A stretch of DNA of 46,909 bases from an uncultured Opitutales bacterium (GCA_900548185.1 URJJ01000018.1:1-46909), one strand, 5' to 3'. Shown: positions 9,179 through 17,504, counted from the stretch's first letter. The notes: generated by a model not told the origin, from the sequence alone. Made by a program: numbers and translations.

Positions 9179-9361
9179 TATCGAAATGCAGATTGGGGTA
9201 AGGGATAGTTATGAACGTCATTAAAGTTTTTCTTTATATATTTCTCTTATATCCAATGTTGTTGCTGTCCCAAGATATATTTCCGGCTCATCTTAAAATG
9301 GAACGCTTTTATGGCGTATGGAGTTCTGAGAAAGCGATTCTGAAGTATGAAAAGATATCTG
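9137..9361 (+). repeat. 225-bp direct repeat, right copy
   Basis: Near-identical to 7709-7933 (offset 1428 bases, no gaps). Together the copies bracket about 1.2 kb holding the Imm26 pair. Homologous recombination between them would delete or amplify that cassette. Confidence 0.9.
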
Positions 9362-9616
9362 CTACAAAAGTAGTTGCAAATGAAGCTAATGAGAGCTTTA
9401 AAATGTCGGGAGAGCAATTTAATATTATCCTAAAAGCGGTATATGATGGGATTTCGTCAGGTGGGGGCGGTAGTAAAAGTTGCGAATGCGACTGCAGGAA
9501 AAATCTTTGAATCTGTTATATCTGATGCATCTAAATCTATGGGAAATGATAATATCCAACAGGGTGAATCGTATCCCTCGAATTCAAAAAAATCTGAAGA
9601 ATCGGCAGGAGATTAA
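9211..9616 (+). pseudogene. Truncated secreted protein, copy 2, with frameshift
   Basis: ATG 9211 opens the second copy of the signal peptide and FYGVWSSEK segment. After YEKIS it switches to sequence absent from copy 1 (KVVANEANESF, EQFNIILKAVYDG) and stops at 9510. Around the G-run at 9462-9470 a second frame takes over, reading KVANATAGKIFES and continuing to a stop at 9616 just before the next gene. The simplest reading is a chimera: the repeated secretory leader joined to the end of an unrelated gene, which also carries a slip in the G-run. No function can be given. Confidence 0.5.
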
Positions 9617-9621
9617 ATGCA

Positions 9622-10104
9622 ATGATTGCTTATGTTGTTTTTATATTTGTGATGTTTTTTATGTCTCATAAATTGAGGCCGTACTTCGGTAAATTTATTT
9701 TTTGTAAATCTGCTGTTTCTGCGACAGTTGGAGCAACTGTTTTTCTTTTTTTTGACCTGTTTTTTGAAGTGAATTTTAATTTTTTTGGAATTTTTGAAGC
9801 GAAAGGACATGCTATTGATGTTCCGAAAATAATAATCTTATATATTTCACTTTTAATAATTATAATATTGGGGTTTTTTCTAGATTTGGTACGTATTTAT
9901 TGCGCAAGGTGTTTGGATTGGCTATGGGAAGTAGTGTCTGATTTTTTTACGAGAAATGCCACTTGGCTTTCATCGCGATATTTGCGCATACGACATATTT
10001 TCGGAAATAGTGAAAAAACAAAAAAGCTGGAAGATATAAAAGATAAGCCCATCGATGTTTCCAATAAGCCCAGTAAAAATCAAACTATAGATGATGTATA
10101 TTAG
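9622..10104 (+). CDS. Small membrane protein of unknown function
   Basis: A 160-residue protein with about three hydrophobic segments: residues 1-17, about 29-55 and about 72-92. The second half is basic and soluble (RNATWLSSRYLRIRH) and ends in a Lys/Asp-rich tail. ATG 9622 lies eight bases after the stop of the broken gene before it, and its own stop (10102-10104) is one base before the next start at 10106, so the three were probably one transcript. No family is recognised. Some immunity proteins against membrane-acting toxins are small membrane proteins like this, which makes immunity one option. Confidence 0.55.
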   Translation: MIAYVVFIFVMFFMSHKLRPYFGKFIFCKSAVSATVGATVFLFFDLFFEVNFNFFGIFEAKGHAIDVPKIIILYISLLIIIILGFFLDLVRIYCARCLDWLWEVVSDFFTRNATWLSSRYLRIRHIFGNSEKTKKLEDIKDKPIDVSNKPSKNQTIDDVY

Positions 10105-10105
10105 T

Positions 10106-11515
10106 ATGAAAAATATAATGCTATTAATAGTTCCAATTTTTATGAATGTTTCGTTATTGGCATCAACCAAATACGAGGAATTTTTTTCAAGAATTGAAAA
10201 CTATTGGATGACTGATTCTATAAGTGTAAAAAATTTCAATGATGCATTTGAGGATGGTGAGAAGAATGAAATTATAAAAGTAAAAGATTATTTGGATATT
10301 CATCAATTTGATAAATTGATGATAATATTTCGTCGGAATATTATCTTGGATTCAGAGGATAAGGCTTCCAAAATATTTTATAACGAAAGATTGAGTTGGT
10401 ATGAATGTGCTTTTGAATTTATTGATTATGACAATTATTCAAATCGCGCAATCTACAGGCGTTTCATATATCCGATTTTCGAGAAAACGACATCCGATGT
10501 TTACAAAAAACCTGATTTCTTCCCTGAGGCCATTGGAGTATTACGTTTGGATCAAAATAATTTGTCAGGTCCATACTCAATATATGTTCCAGTTAAATTA
10601 AGGGATAATTGCTCTGACAATATTGCAGAGAAAATGAGTATTGTCCTTGATAATGATCGCTTAAAATATTTTCGAGGCGATAGGCTTGCTTTCCGGTCTT
10701 TTGGGCATATATATGATTACTCTGAATCAGCCGAGTATATTATTGATCCCTCTAAAATAACTAAAGGGGAATCTGCTGGAAAAATAGATGAACGTCTATT
10801 TTACACCATGTGCAGAAAATATAATTCTGAAATTTCTGATCTTGATTTAAAGGTTGCATACGGCGAAATTCTTGCCGGAAAAGAAAACCAATATTTGGCT
10901 ATTTATCAGGCATTAAGTGATGTTAAGTCTTTTATCGCGTCTTTGACCGGAAATTGGATTTGGAGAGATAAAACAATTCAGTCCGTTTCTCAAGATGGTA
11001 TATTTTTATATGTTAATTTTGAGTATTCAGATAGATTTGAATTTATAGACTATGTTTTGGAGAATCGTGTAAAAGAATATTTTCCATATGCAAAAGATGA
11101 GTATTACAGATATCCGAAAAAAATGAGAGAAGCGATATCTCTTGATATGACTCGTAGAACTGATGAATCGGATAAACTCGCAAGTATAAAGCCTATGATG
11201 TTCGTCTTTTTTAATGCGTTGGAATCAAGACTATATCTTTACCGTGTGAACGAACTACTTGAGTATTTGGGAGATGATATATATATCAGCACATATAGCT
11301 CAATATATTACATCGATATTATTCCGGGAGAAAAAATCCCTGATACAATCATATGGAAGACCGATTATTCGCGCTACAATGAACGCAATATTATTAAGCC
11401 TTCACAAACGCTGATATGGAAATTTTCAAATGATAGAGCAGAACTATTTGAGAGTATTATTGATGGAACGTCGTACAAAAAAACGTTTACCATAAGAAAT
11501 AGATCGGAAAATTAA
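10106..11515 (+). CDS. Secreted protein of unknown function, distant paralog of 6506-7750
   Basis: A 469-residue protein. ATG 10106 is chosen over 10091 and 10094 because it lies one base after the preceding stop and begins the signal peptide MKNIMLLIVPIFMNVSLLAS. The mature part is acidic and Tyr-rich. SLTGNWIWRDKT near residue 290 matches the position and form of LNGNWTYKSKD in the 414-residue protein upstream. A stretch before each GNW motif also looks alike (leader, acidic helical region, then about 15 residues ending in I or L), suggesting a shared, highly diverged architecture. I recognise no enzyme domain. One base separates it from the membrane protein gene, so the two are likely co-expressed. 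Confidence 0.65.
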   Translation: MKNIMLLIVPIFMNVSLLASTKYEEFFSRIENYWMTDSISVKNFNDAFEDGEKNEIIKVKDYLDIHQFDKLMIIFRRNIILDSEDKASKIFYNERLSWYECAFEFIDYDNYSNRAIYRRFIYPIFEKTTSDVYKKPDFFPEAIGVLRLDQNNLSGPYSIYVPVKLRDNCSDNIAEKMSIVLDNDRLKYFRGDRLAFRSFGHIYDYSESAEYIIDPSKITKGESAGKIDERLFYTMCRKYNSEISDLDLKVAYGEILAGKENQYLAIYQALSDVKSFIASLTGNWIWRDKTIQSVSQDGIFLYVNFEYSDRFEFIDYVLENRVKEYFPYAKDEYYRYPKKMREAISLDMTRRTDESDKLASIKPMMFVFFNALESRLYLYRVNELLEYLGDDIYISTYSSIYYIDIIPGEKIPDTIIWKTDYSRYNERNIIKPSQTLIWKFSNDRAELFESIIDGTSYKKTFTIRNRSEN

Positions 11516-11820
11516 ATGAACAATTGATATTAGGTGAGCTGTTAATTTATCCGTAAAATGGACTTATGATTTAGTGGAGTGAATCAGTTCTTCGGAGTTC
11601 TTGGCGAGTTCTACAATGCATTCGAGTGGGGGAGTAAAATAATTCCAATTCAAAAAGCATGGAATATGGAATCAGCCCACCGATAATACCCTTAAAAGCA
11701 AGCACTTTAATCGGTACAGAATTGACACCTGTTGTAGAAACATGGTAAATCAGTTACCAGCACATAAGCAGTGATGCATGCCGTATAGATGGAGTCAAAT
11801 GTGGAAAAGGGCGAAAATCA
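11516..11820 (+). other. Degraded gene remnants
   Basis: No intact gene over 305 bases. Pieces can be read in different frames: GVNQFFGVLGEFYNAFEWGS ending at a stop after ESAHR, and another, HFNRYRIDTCCRNMVNQ, ending AHKQ. A further frame is open into the next gene but lacks a start. This mosaic resembles the other toxin-tip remnants in the island. Confidence 0.4.
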
Positions 11821-12294
11821 ATGAAATCTGAATCAACTGATTGCTCAATCGATTTATCTAAAGCAGAAAAAGTTATAAACTTTCGTATTAACTTATTGGT
11901 ACTTTTATGTAGTCCGAAATGGATACCAATTATTTTAACACTGCCAATATTTGCACTGGCATATTTTGAAATCCAATCCACTTCAAATGGCGACTTTATA
12001 ATAACTTCTTCTAGCTTATTTTTTGGGTTCTTGATGTATTTTCTAATTTTGTGGTTTATCTTCCTTAGGAATATTCCATTCTTTTATAATAAAAATTTAA
12101 CACTCGCTATCTTTGAAGATAGGTTCGTATATATAGCAGGAAACCAGAATGTTGCTTTTGCTCGTGAAAATGCTATATTAACAAAGAATGTTTTAAATAC
12201 ACTCATATTGGGGACTGATCGATTCCATGTTTATATAGATGCAAATGTTATTTCATTTGATGAGTTGAAATCTTACATTAAATACAAAGCATAA
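11821..12294 (+). CDS. YcxB-like small membrane protein
   Basis: A 157-residue protein with two hydrophobic helices (about residues 37-50 and 62-80) set between an N-terminal cytoplasmic region and a C-terminal soluble domain. The layout, with FEDRFVYIAGNQNVAFAREN followed by a strand-rich end and FDELKSYIKYKA, resembles YcxB-type proteins, often found near contact-dependent toxin loci. This assignment is by overall appearance and is tentative. It starts in AT-rich DNA after toxin remnants and is followed four bases later by the broken lipoprotein gene. A membrane-located immunity role is possible. Confidence 0.5.
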   Translation: MKSESTDCSIDLSKAEKVINFRINLLVLLCSPKWIPIILTLPIFALAYFEIQSTSNGDFIITSSSLFFGFLMYFLILWFIFLRNIPFFYNKNLTLAIFEDRFVYIAGNQNVAFARENAILTKNVLNTLILGTDRFHVYIDANVISFDELKSYIKYKA

Positions 12295-12298
12295 TAAT

Positions 12299-12957
12299 AT
12301 GAATATTAAGATATATGTTTATTTGTTTGTTGTATTTCTACTGAGTTCATGTGTTTCTTATGTGGATACTTGCGATTATTCGGAAAAATTTTCATTGATG
12401 AATACATCAATTAAGACCTTAACTTTATCATTTGGGCAAGATGCAACGTTGGAAAATAGTATTTATTCAGTTTTGTTTGATCTGAAGGGGAAAAACTTAT
12501 TTTTGACGGTTTAAATGGGCAGTTTCAGCGTTTGAACTTTAATCCTAAATATCATCAGAAAAACGGAAATATTTCATTGGACTCTATAAAATTGATAAAG
12601 ATCATTTCTTGCGATCTTTCCGAAAGTGAATCCAAAGTCTTGGGCAAGATACTGGAACGATTATCTGCATATGATATACCTAAACCTTTAAGCGTGGGAT
12701 ATCCTGCTTGGTATGTGAAAATTGATATAAATGGAAAATCACACATAAATAATATCTACGACTTTATGCTTTATCGATGGAATATCGACCGTGCAGATTT
12801 TGAAACATTTGATCCGTCTCAAGAATTTATTGATAGAGAAACTGAGATTATTTCTGGCGATGAGTCTTTGTATGATGAAGTTAATCCTGTATCTGCGTTA
12901 TGCTTTTTTGTGAAAAGTATATTCGGAAAAGAAATATATTTAGATCCTCCTCGGTAA
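12299..12957 (+). pseudogene. Lipoprotein gene interrupted by a frameshift
   Basis: The first frame (12299-12514) begins with a signal peptide ending in the lipobox LSSC (Cys 18), then continues to LKGKNLFLTV and stop. The second frame (12532-12957) starts inside a much longer open frame whose upstream part reads GEKLIFDGLNGQF, overlapping the end of frame one. The switch point lies near the GGGGAAAAA run at 12487-12495. Joining the frames gives one lipoprotein of about 220 residues ending KEIYLDPPR. The product is not recognised. The shift may be genuine inactivation, phase variation at the homopolymer, or an assembly error. Confidence 0.6.
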
Positions 12958-13177
12958 ACATTTTTCCTAATAAAAGGTGTTCTCTTGTATTTTGAAGCAG
13001 TCTGGTGTCTCATTGGTACAGGTACATGACGTAAAGGGCCACCAAAGTTGTTTCCTAATTTAAAAATACAAACAAATTATAAATCCTTCTACAGGCAAAT
13101 CCCTGCGAATGTTACAAAATTAGAAGCTGCAGCCCAAACACATATATCTCTCCCACCTAAAGAATAAACATATATTT
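12958..13177 (+). other. Toxin-tip remnant before the DUF6188-like gene
   Basis: No intact gene. Readable pieces include VQVHDVKGHQS near 13017-13050 and, in another frame, NYKSFYRQIPANVTKLEAAA then QTHISLPPKE, which stops 12 bases before the next start. A tail ending directly at an immunity-type gene again suggests the last part of a lost toxin. Confidence 0.35.
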
Positions 13178-13534
13178 ATGAATGGTTTACCGACAAACAT
13201 TAATCTTAATGAATTAATTGGTGCTGAATTGTTACAAATATGCATTGGAGGATTCCAATGCATCTTAAACTTCGATAAGGATATAAATCTTTCGATTGAG
13301 TGCGAGTGCATATATGATTCAGGTGAAGGAGAAAAATTGCTCATTACAGATTATACTCAAAATGCAGCTCTTTTGTGCAATTTAATTGATAAAAATATAT
13401 CACATGCAGCGAGAAGCGATGATGGTGGATTGCTCATAAGATTTTCTAATCATGTTGTTTTACATTTACTTAATAATAATGGACACTATGAATCTTTTCA
13501 GGTAAATATCAAAGGCCAGACATTTGTAGCCTAG
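13178..13534 (+). CDS. DUF6188-like protein, probable immunity
   Basis: A 118-residue acidic protein. The pattern LIGAELLQICIGGFQCILNFD at the start, a Glu/Cys-rich strand after it, LLIRFSNHVVLHLLNN near residue 90 and HYESFQVNI near the end fits the small DUF6188-type family, which often occurs in polymorphic-toxin immunity loci; the assignment is from memory. It has no signal peptide or membrane segment. ATG 13178 follows a toxin-like remnant by 12 bases. The gene is intact although the upstream sequence is broken, the same pattern as elsewhere in this island. The inverted-repeat element at 13571 follows 36 bases later. Confidence 0.55.
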   Translation: MNGLPTNINLNELIGAELLQICIGGFQCILNFDKDINLSIECECIYDSGEGEKLLITDYTQNAALLCNLIDKNISHAARSDDGGLLIRFSNHVVLHLLNNNGHYESFQVNIKGQTFVA

Positions 13535-13570
13535 AAAGGCAATAATATGTGAGGGTATATAAAAATATTT

Positions 13571-13708
13571 GGGACTGACATAGATAAGGGGGCGGAAAGC
13601 GGGTTAGGGGATGAAATTTTGTACGGAGAGGAAATGCCCGCTTAGGCTGCCGCAAAACATTGCCTGATTTTTCGTTTCTTTCGGGGTATTTTAATCTATG
13701 TCAACCCC
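13571..13708. mobile_element. MITE-like inverted-repeat element, copy 1
   Basis: The left end GGGACTGACATAGATAA is matched in inverted orientation by the right end TTAATCTATGTCAACCCC. The interior shares GCCTGATTTTTCGTTTCTTT and CGGGG with the copies at 17942 and 43042. It has no coding capacity. It is more GC-rich than the surrounding island. No clear target duplication is seen for this copy. Confidence 0.75.
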
Positions 13709-13893
13709 TTAAATTTAATGTAACTATCAACGCTCCATTCAGAAAAATCGCTTATATTGACTACATGCTCCGGAATCATTTCATTATTATGATCCTCGGC
13801 TGCCGCGCAAAAATTAAAAGTGTTTTCAAACTGTTTGTACGCATGTCTTTCATTGATGGCTGTGTTGTGTCTGCTTAGTCTCTCGCATGTATA
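13696..13893 (-). pseudogene. C-terminal fragment of an unknown gene
   Basis: A 66-codon open frame on the minus strand without a start codon. It reads RLSRHNTAINERHAYKQFEN, then a stretch with AEDHNNEMIPEHV and SEWSVDSYIKFKGLT, and stops inside the right terminus of the inverted-repeat element. The rest of the gene is missing. The protein is not recognised. The element apparently supplies the stop codon. Confidence 0.35.
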
Positions 13894-14037
13894 CTAATAT
13901 TTGGCAGTATGCCCAAATTTGTTGCAAACAGCCTGACTATTCTTGAAGCTTAAGAAGTTTTGCGCTTCCTCAGGGTACGGACTCGCCATTGCCGCCGCAT
14001 ATGGCAATATTGTCGAATTGTTCCAATGAATTTGTTT
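13894..14037. other. Short spacer, nothing identified
   Basis: Mixed-composition sequence between a gene fragment and the minus-strand exported protein gene. No open frame, hairpin or promoter stands out. Confidence 0.3.
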
Positions 14038-15069
14038 CTAATCTCTTTTCATGCACTCCGCTATTTCTTCGCGTATGCTATATAATGAGTCACTGGTAAA
14101 GGAGGAAGCGTTGGCGTTTACAAAGTCCATTGCCCTTTTGCCCAATTCAATGGCGTTGGCATTATATCTGCACATCTTCATAAAATTGGCCGCTTTTATC
14201 TGGGATTTTATATTCTCAACCGAAACGGGCGTGTCTATTGCTATTTTTTTAATGTAGCGGACTTTTTCTTCGGTCGTTTTCTTCGAGGCGCGGACGTAAT
14301 GTAAGCTCGTGATTATGCCGTCGCATCTTTTGTTTTTCAGAAGGTATTCCTGTCGGATGTCCATCTCTGCAAACATATTTTGCGATCCGTAATATTCAAA
14401 AAGCTTTTCCGCCAAAAATTCCAGCCCCATACTGGTATTAACGCTTCCGTCCGGAAAAAGCTTTGCAAATTCTGCGTCGCTCATATCGTTAATTGATTCA
14501 AAAATTTTTGAAGCCAATGCGGGAAGTTTTGATATGTCCAAATCCATTATTATGTATTTGCACGTGTCAAGAATATGGAACTTTTTAATTTTTTTGTCGC
14601 TTGGTTTTATATCATCGTCAATAATCAAATCGGGGTCATCAGCTATTTTTAGATATGCATCAAGGGCCTCTTCTTTAGGGAGCATCCCTTTTTTGCATTT
14701 GGCGTATTTTATCTGAGCAACGCTCTCCCGGTAAGACTTAAGATGGGGCATCTGGTCCGACATCTCCACGAGTTTTTCATAGTAGCTTTGCGCCAAGTTA
14801 AGCTCTCCAAGATACTCGGCACATCCGGCGGCATAGGTCAACGCAAACATGTAATCCGTTTGGTTTTTTCCATGTGGCCCTTTCAGTGTTTGCGAATATA
14901 TTTCCAGCCACTTTTTATAGAATTCCCGACTAATTCCGCCCGGTTTGGAAAGTTCAGAACGCAGGTCCCTTTCATAAGCCCAATTTTGGATAGAGAGGGG
15001 CAGATATGTTTCAGGAATACATACCGCTAAGGCAACTAACAATAATATTATAAATATATATTTCTTCAT
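14038..15069 (-). CDS. Exported helical-repeat (TPR-like) protein of unknown function
   Basis: A 343-residue protein. ATG 15069 (MKKYIF) is preferred over an in-frame TTG at 15078. The N-terminus is a signal or anchor segment of about 17 hydrophobic residues. The rest is alpha-helical with regularly spaced Ala, Leu and Tyr; YAAGCAEYLGELNLAQSYYE at residues about 84-103 looks like a TPR helix pair, with further helices (DAYLKIADDP, ELGKRAMDFVNA). TPR-like repeats mediate protein contacts; the partner is unknown. It is on the opposite strand to the immunity genes, is less AT-rich than they are, and has no obvious operon partner. It may belong to older core DNA or to a different acquired piece. 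Confidence 0.65.
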   Translation of the reverse strand: MKKYIFIILLLVALAVCIPETYLPLSIQNWAYERDLRSELSKPGGISREFYKKWLEIYSQTLKGPHGKNQTDYMFALTYAAGCAEYLGELNLAQSYYEKLVEMSDQMPHLKSYRESVAQIKYAKCKKGMLPKEEALDAYLKIADDPDLIIDDDIKPSDKKIKKFHILDTCKYIIMDLDISKLPALASKIFESINDMSDAEFAKLFPDGSVNTSMGLEFLAEKLFEYYGSQNMFAEMDIRQEYLLKNKRCDGIITSLHYVRASKKTTEEKVRYIKKIAIDTPVSVENIKSQIKAANFMKMCRYNANAIELGKRAMDFVNANASSFTSDSLYSIREEIAECMKRD

Positions 15070-15223
15070 GCGACACAATTATTGTAAACCATTGGTTAGA
15101 GCATTAAGCAAGATTTTTTTCACCTGCGCCATTTTTTAAGTGTATGATACTTGCAATTTTGCCTTCGATAAACTTCGGAACTTTCTAAATCCGACCATAT
15201 CTGTCGTATTCAAAACGTTTGCT
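15070..15223. other. Spacer, nothing identified
   Basis: Region upstream of the exported helical protein. It should hold that gene's minus-strand promoter, but no convincing -35/-10 pair is seen. Confidence 0.25.
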
Positions 15224-15436
15224 TTATTCCCTATCATTCTGCGGAGAAGTTTTCCCGTAAGGACTTGCCAAATGTCCGTCGATATATTTTATCACAAACG
15301 CCTTGCCGTTTATGGCAATTTCTTCCACGCAAGCTCCCGGTTCATATGGGAAAGTCATGACTCTCCCGGCTTTATTGTCGATGGATTTTAGCCGTCCGTC
15401 CGTGAAACAGTTTATTTTAGATTTTATCGGTTTGAC
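15224..15436 (-). pseudogene. Orphan fragment of an unknown gene
   Basis: A 71-codon frame without a start codon reads INCFTDGRLKSIDNKAGR, then EEIAINGKAFVIKYIDGHLA, and stops at 15224. It looks like the C-terminus of a strand-rich protein but cannot be assigned. Confidence 0.3.
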
Positions 15437-15599
15437 TTAACCGATTGAAGAATAAACTGTTAGCGGAGTATTTGAAAAATAGAGGTAACGATTTAGCAAC
15501 CGTGCGAATTCCAGCGCTTTGCGTTGCTATGCTGTCAAATAACTCAATACAAAAGTAGTCAAAATCCTTGATTGAGCAAAGAGATTGATTGCTTTTCAT
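15417..15599 (-). CDS. Hypothetical 60-residue protein
   Basis: Begins at ATG 15599 (MKSNQSLCSIKDFDYFCIEL) and ends QTDKI. It starts two bases after the stop of the minus-strand fragment at 15601-15873, so the two may once have been coupled or be parts of one broken locus. No motif or membrane segment is seen. It could be a small real protein or a fragment. Confidence 0.35.
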   Translation of the reverse strand: MKSNQSLCSIKDFDYFCIELFDSIATQSAGIRTVAKSLPLFFKYSANSLFFNRLSQTDKI

Positions 15600-15600
15600 A

Positions 15601-15873
15601 TTACTCAAACGTTATATATTTTTGATTTTGGCTATTCGGTTTGTCCGGAATAGTCATTTGAAGTTTTGTGCCTATAAATGGAGCAATATATTTCTTACGC
15701 ACCCATCTTCTATCGTTCACTCCAAGCATATCAGCTATTTCAACGACACTCTTAGGTAATTTACAAAATTCAAAAATCTTTTCTTGGAGTGTAATGATAT
15801 TATGACTTGAAGTGAAATCGTCATCACTTGGGGAAATTATACAATTTATCCCTAAGAAAATGCGAACCTCCAT
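15601..15873 (-). pseudogene. C-terminal winged-helix remnant of an ATP-binding or Fic-type protein
   Basis: A 90-codon frame. Its second half, LQEKIFEFCKLPKSVVEIAD followed by LGVNDRRWVRKKYI, TIPDKPNSQNQKYITF and stop, matches the C-terminal winged helix common to RecG-like/AlbA_2 ATP-binding regulators and some Fic proteins. Those are 400-500 residues long; here the catalytic part is absent and the upstream sequence has no matching frame. I therefore call it a fragment. Confidence 0.6.
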
Positions 15874-16464
15874 GCCTGTTTTAGGAGCATAACTCCTTGA
15901 TCTTCAAAGAAAATATCCTAAAACAGATATAGAAGTCCGCAAATTGAAAATAGGGTGCTCGAAGCGATCTGATTAACGCTCTCTGTGAGAGCTTTCGCAA
16001 TATCTCACAATTTTATACGTGAAATTCCATCAAGATAGACACTTTTGCATTGTTGCGATTTTTGATGCACGAAATTGTTAACGCTTTTGTGCCACATTCC
16101 GAAAAAATTCAGATGTTAAATAGTCAGCGATTGCCGTAGGCAATGCGGCCGGAAAATAGAAAAGCCGCCCAAGTCTGGGCGGCGTTCTTCGTCACAAGAT
16201 GCGCAAGCATCTTAGATCCAACGGAATGTTGGTGTTCTAAGCGTATCCGCTAACGTTCACTTTTATGGATTCTGAAAAGAATCCCGTTTTATAGAGTGCG
16301 GATATACAAGGTAGACATATTGGGGGTACTATTGGTTTTCGGACAAAAAGCGCTTAACGCTTATGTGTCACCAAAGTATAAAAATTACAAAAAAATAGCA
16401 TTTTAAAATTGGTGATCTCGGTTTAAAGAATATATTACTCTTTCAGATAAAAATACGATTCAGC
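15874..16464. other. Non-coding stretch packed with small inverted repeats
   Basis: No gene is seen. The stretch holds a run of short perfect hairpins: GCTCTCTGTGAGAGC (15978-15992), ATTGCCGTAGGCAAT (16130-16144), GCCGCCC/GGGCGGC (16164-16183), AAGATGCGCAAGCATCTT (16197-16214), CCAACGGAATGTTGG (16218-16232), GGATTCTGAAAAGAATCC (16267-16284) and AAGCGCTTAACGCTT (near 16348-16362). Seven hairpins in less than 400 bases suggests a structured RNA, a recombination region, or a set of degraded terminators. I cannot choose between these. Confidence 0.5.
16155..16183 (-). terminator. Terminator-like hairpin reading leftward
   Basis: On the minus strand GCCGCCC (from 16183) pairs with GGGCGGC across a six-base loop and is followed by TTTTCTATTTT, the canonical form. 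No minus-strand gene lies to its right within the island, so the transcript it would end is unknown. A small RNA from about 16190-16450 is one possibility. Confidence 0.55.
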
Positions 16465-17241
16465 ATGAAACAAAAAAGACATTATAGGGATGATATTATC
16501 GAGATAAGGCCAAACTACAAAGTCACATATAGCTTCGCATCACATTTTTCATATTTCGCCCATGTTAGCCTTACTTATATTCGTGATATATCGGAAAAGG
16601 AAATTCTGAAGGATATGGAAAATGAGTTTAAAATTTGGTTTAAACGTTTTCCAATGCCAACTTTTATCGCATCTTTTGATAATACAGGTTCATCTATTGA
16701 TTTCTCGTCAAAAGATTATGGCTTGTATTATTTTGGTTATCCAACAAAAGACGGTAAGTATGTACTTAAATGGACTAAATCTGTGGATGAAGAAGTGCCA
16801 AGTTTATTCAAGTCGGAGGAATATAGGGAAAATATTTATTCTGATATTATATATGTTACACAGGAACAAATAAATGAGAAGCTAGCAAAGGAAGGCAGAG
16901 ATTTCAAGATTGGCATAAACATATTTCGATTTTTTTGGACCATTATCGCAGTTGTAATACCCGTTACTTGGTATATAGGGGGAATGATTTTTATCTACAT
17001 TTCATATATTTCAACTTTGGCAGTTTTCTTTAAAGCAATATCAAAACTTCTTCAAATATGGAATTTAAGAAAGGAATATCCGTGGGAAAAACGCGATAGA
17101 GAAAAAGAGTTAAGAGAGAAGCATTTTATTCTTCATTGTAACAAGAATCCTGAGGGATTTCAGCGTTTAGTTTGCGAAAACTTTACAAAGGAGGCAAAAG
17201 AAAGAATAGCGAATGAATATGCAATTCTTTCAAATAAATAG
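16465..17241 (+). CDS. Membrane protein of unknown function at the island's right end
   Basis: A 258-residue protein. The N-terminal half is soluble and aromatic (WFKRFPMPTFIASFDNTGSS near residue 53; YGLYYFGYPTKDGKYVLKW near residue 88). Two hydrophobic segments occur at about residues 154-172 and 175-195, followed by a strongly charged tail (PWEKRDREKELREKHF). So the two ends are on the same side of the membrane, likely the cytoplasm. I recognise no family with confidence. It is AT-rich, is the last gene before tRNA-Leu, and has no coupled neighbours. It could be another immunity-type or defence gene, but nothing in the sequence proves that. Confidence 0.6.
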   Translation: MKQKRHYRDDIIEIRPNYKVTYSFASHFSYFAHVSLTYIRDISEKEILKDMENEFKIWFKRFPMPTFIASFDNTGSSIDFSSKDYGLYYFGYPTKDGKYVLKWTKSVDEEVPSLFKSEEYRENIYSDIIYVTQEQINEKLAKEGRDFKIGINIFRFFWTIIAVVIPVTWYIGGMIFIYISYISTLAVFFKAISKLLQIWNLRKEYPWEKRDREKELREKHFILHCNKNPEGFQRLVCENFTKEAKERIANEYAILSNK

Positions 17242-17467
17242 AAAAGGAGTTGATCCTTACATAATTTTCAATTCGATTGTTAACTTTTTTAATACGCTAA
17301 TTATTAACTCATAAGTTATTGATAAATGTTTAACACTTTGAGCGAAATTTTTCAACATTTATAGCGTTCGTTCGCAATAATCGCATGTAGTCTGAGTCTT
17401 TTGGGAAAAACTCAATGGCATCATCTAAATATTAAATGTTTAATTTTCATGAATTATCATAATAGAT
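17242..17467. other. AT-rich spacer, nothing identified
   Basis: 226 bases between the membrane protein gene and the tRNA-Leu terminator. No open frame or hairpin stands out. Confidence 0.3.
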
Positions 17468-17504
17468 AAAAAAATCCGACATGAATCATGTCGGATTTTA
17501 ATTT
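17468..17504 (-). terminator. Rho-independent terminator of tRNA-Leu
   Basis: Reading leftward from the tRNA, AAAATCCGACATGA pairs with TCATGTCGGATTTT across a short loop, followed by a run of T. It sits a few bases after the encoded CCA end. Confidence 0.85.

Noticed and set aside
15961..16380. Integron attC-like sites (several TTAACGC motifs)
   Set aside because: The motifs are not paired in the R''-L''-L'-R' arrangement, spacing is irregular and no integrase is present.
5107..17504. Prophage or integrative element with integrase
   Set aside because: No integrase, recombinase, capsid or replication gene is seen, and no copy of the tRNA-Leu 3' end is found at the left border.
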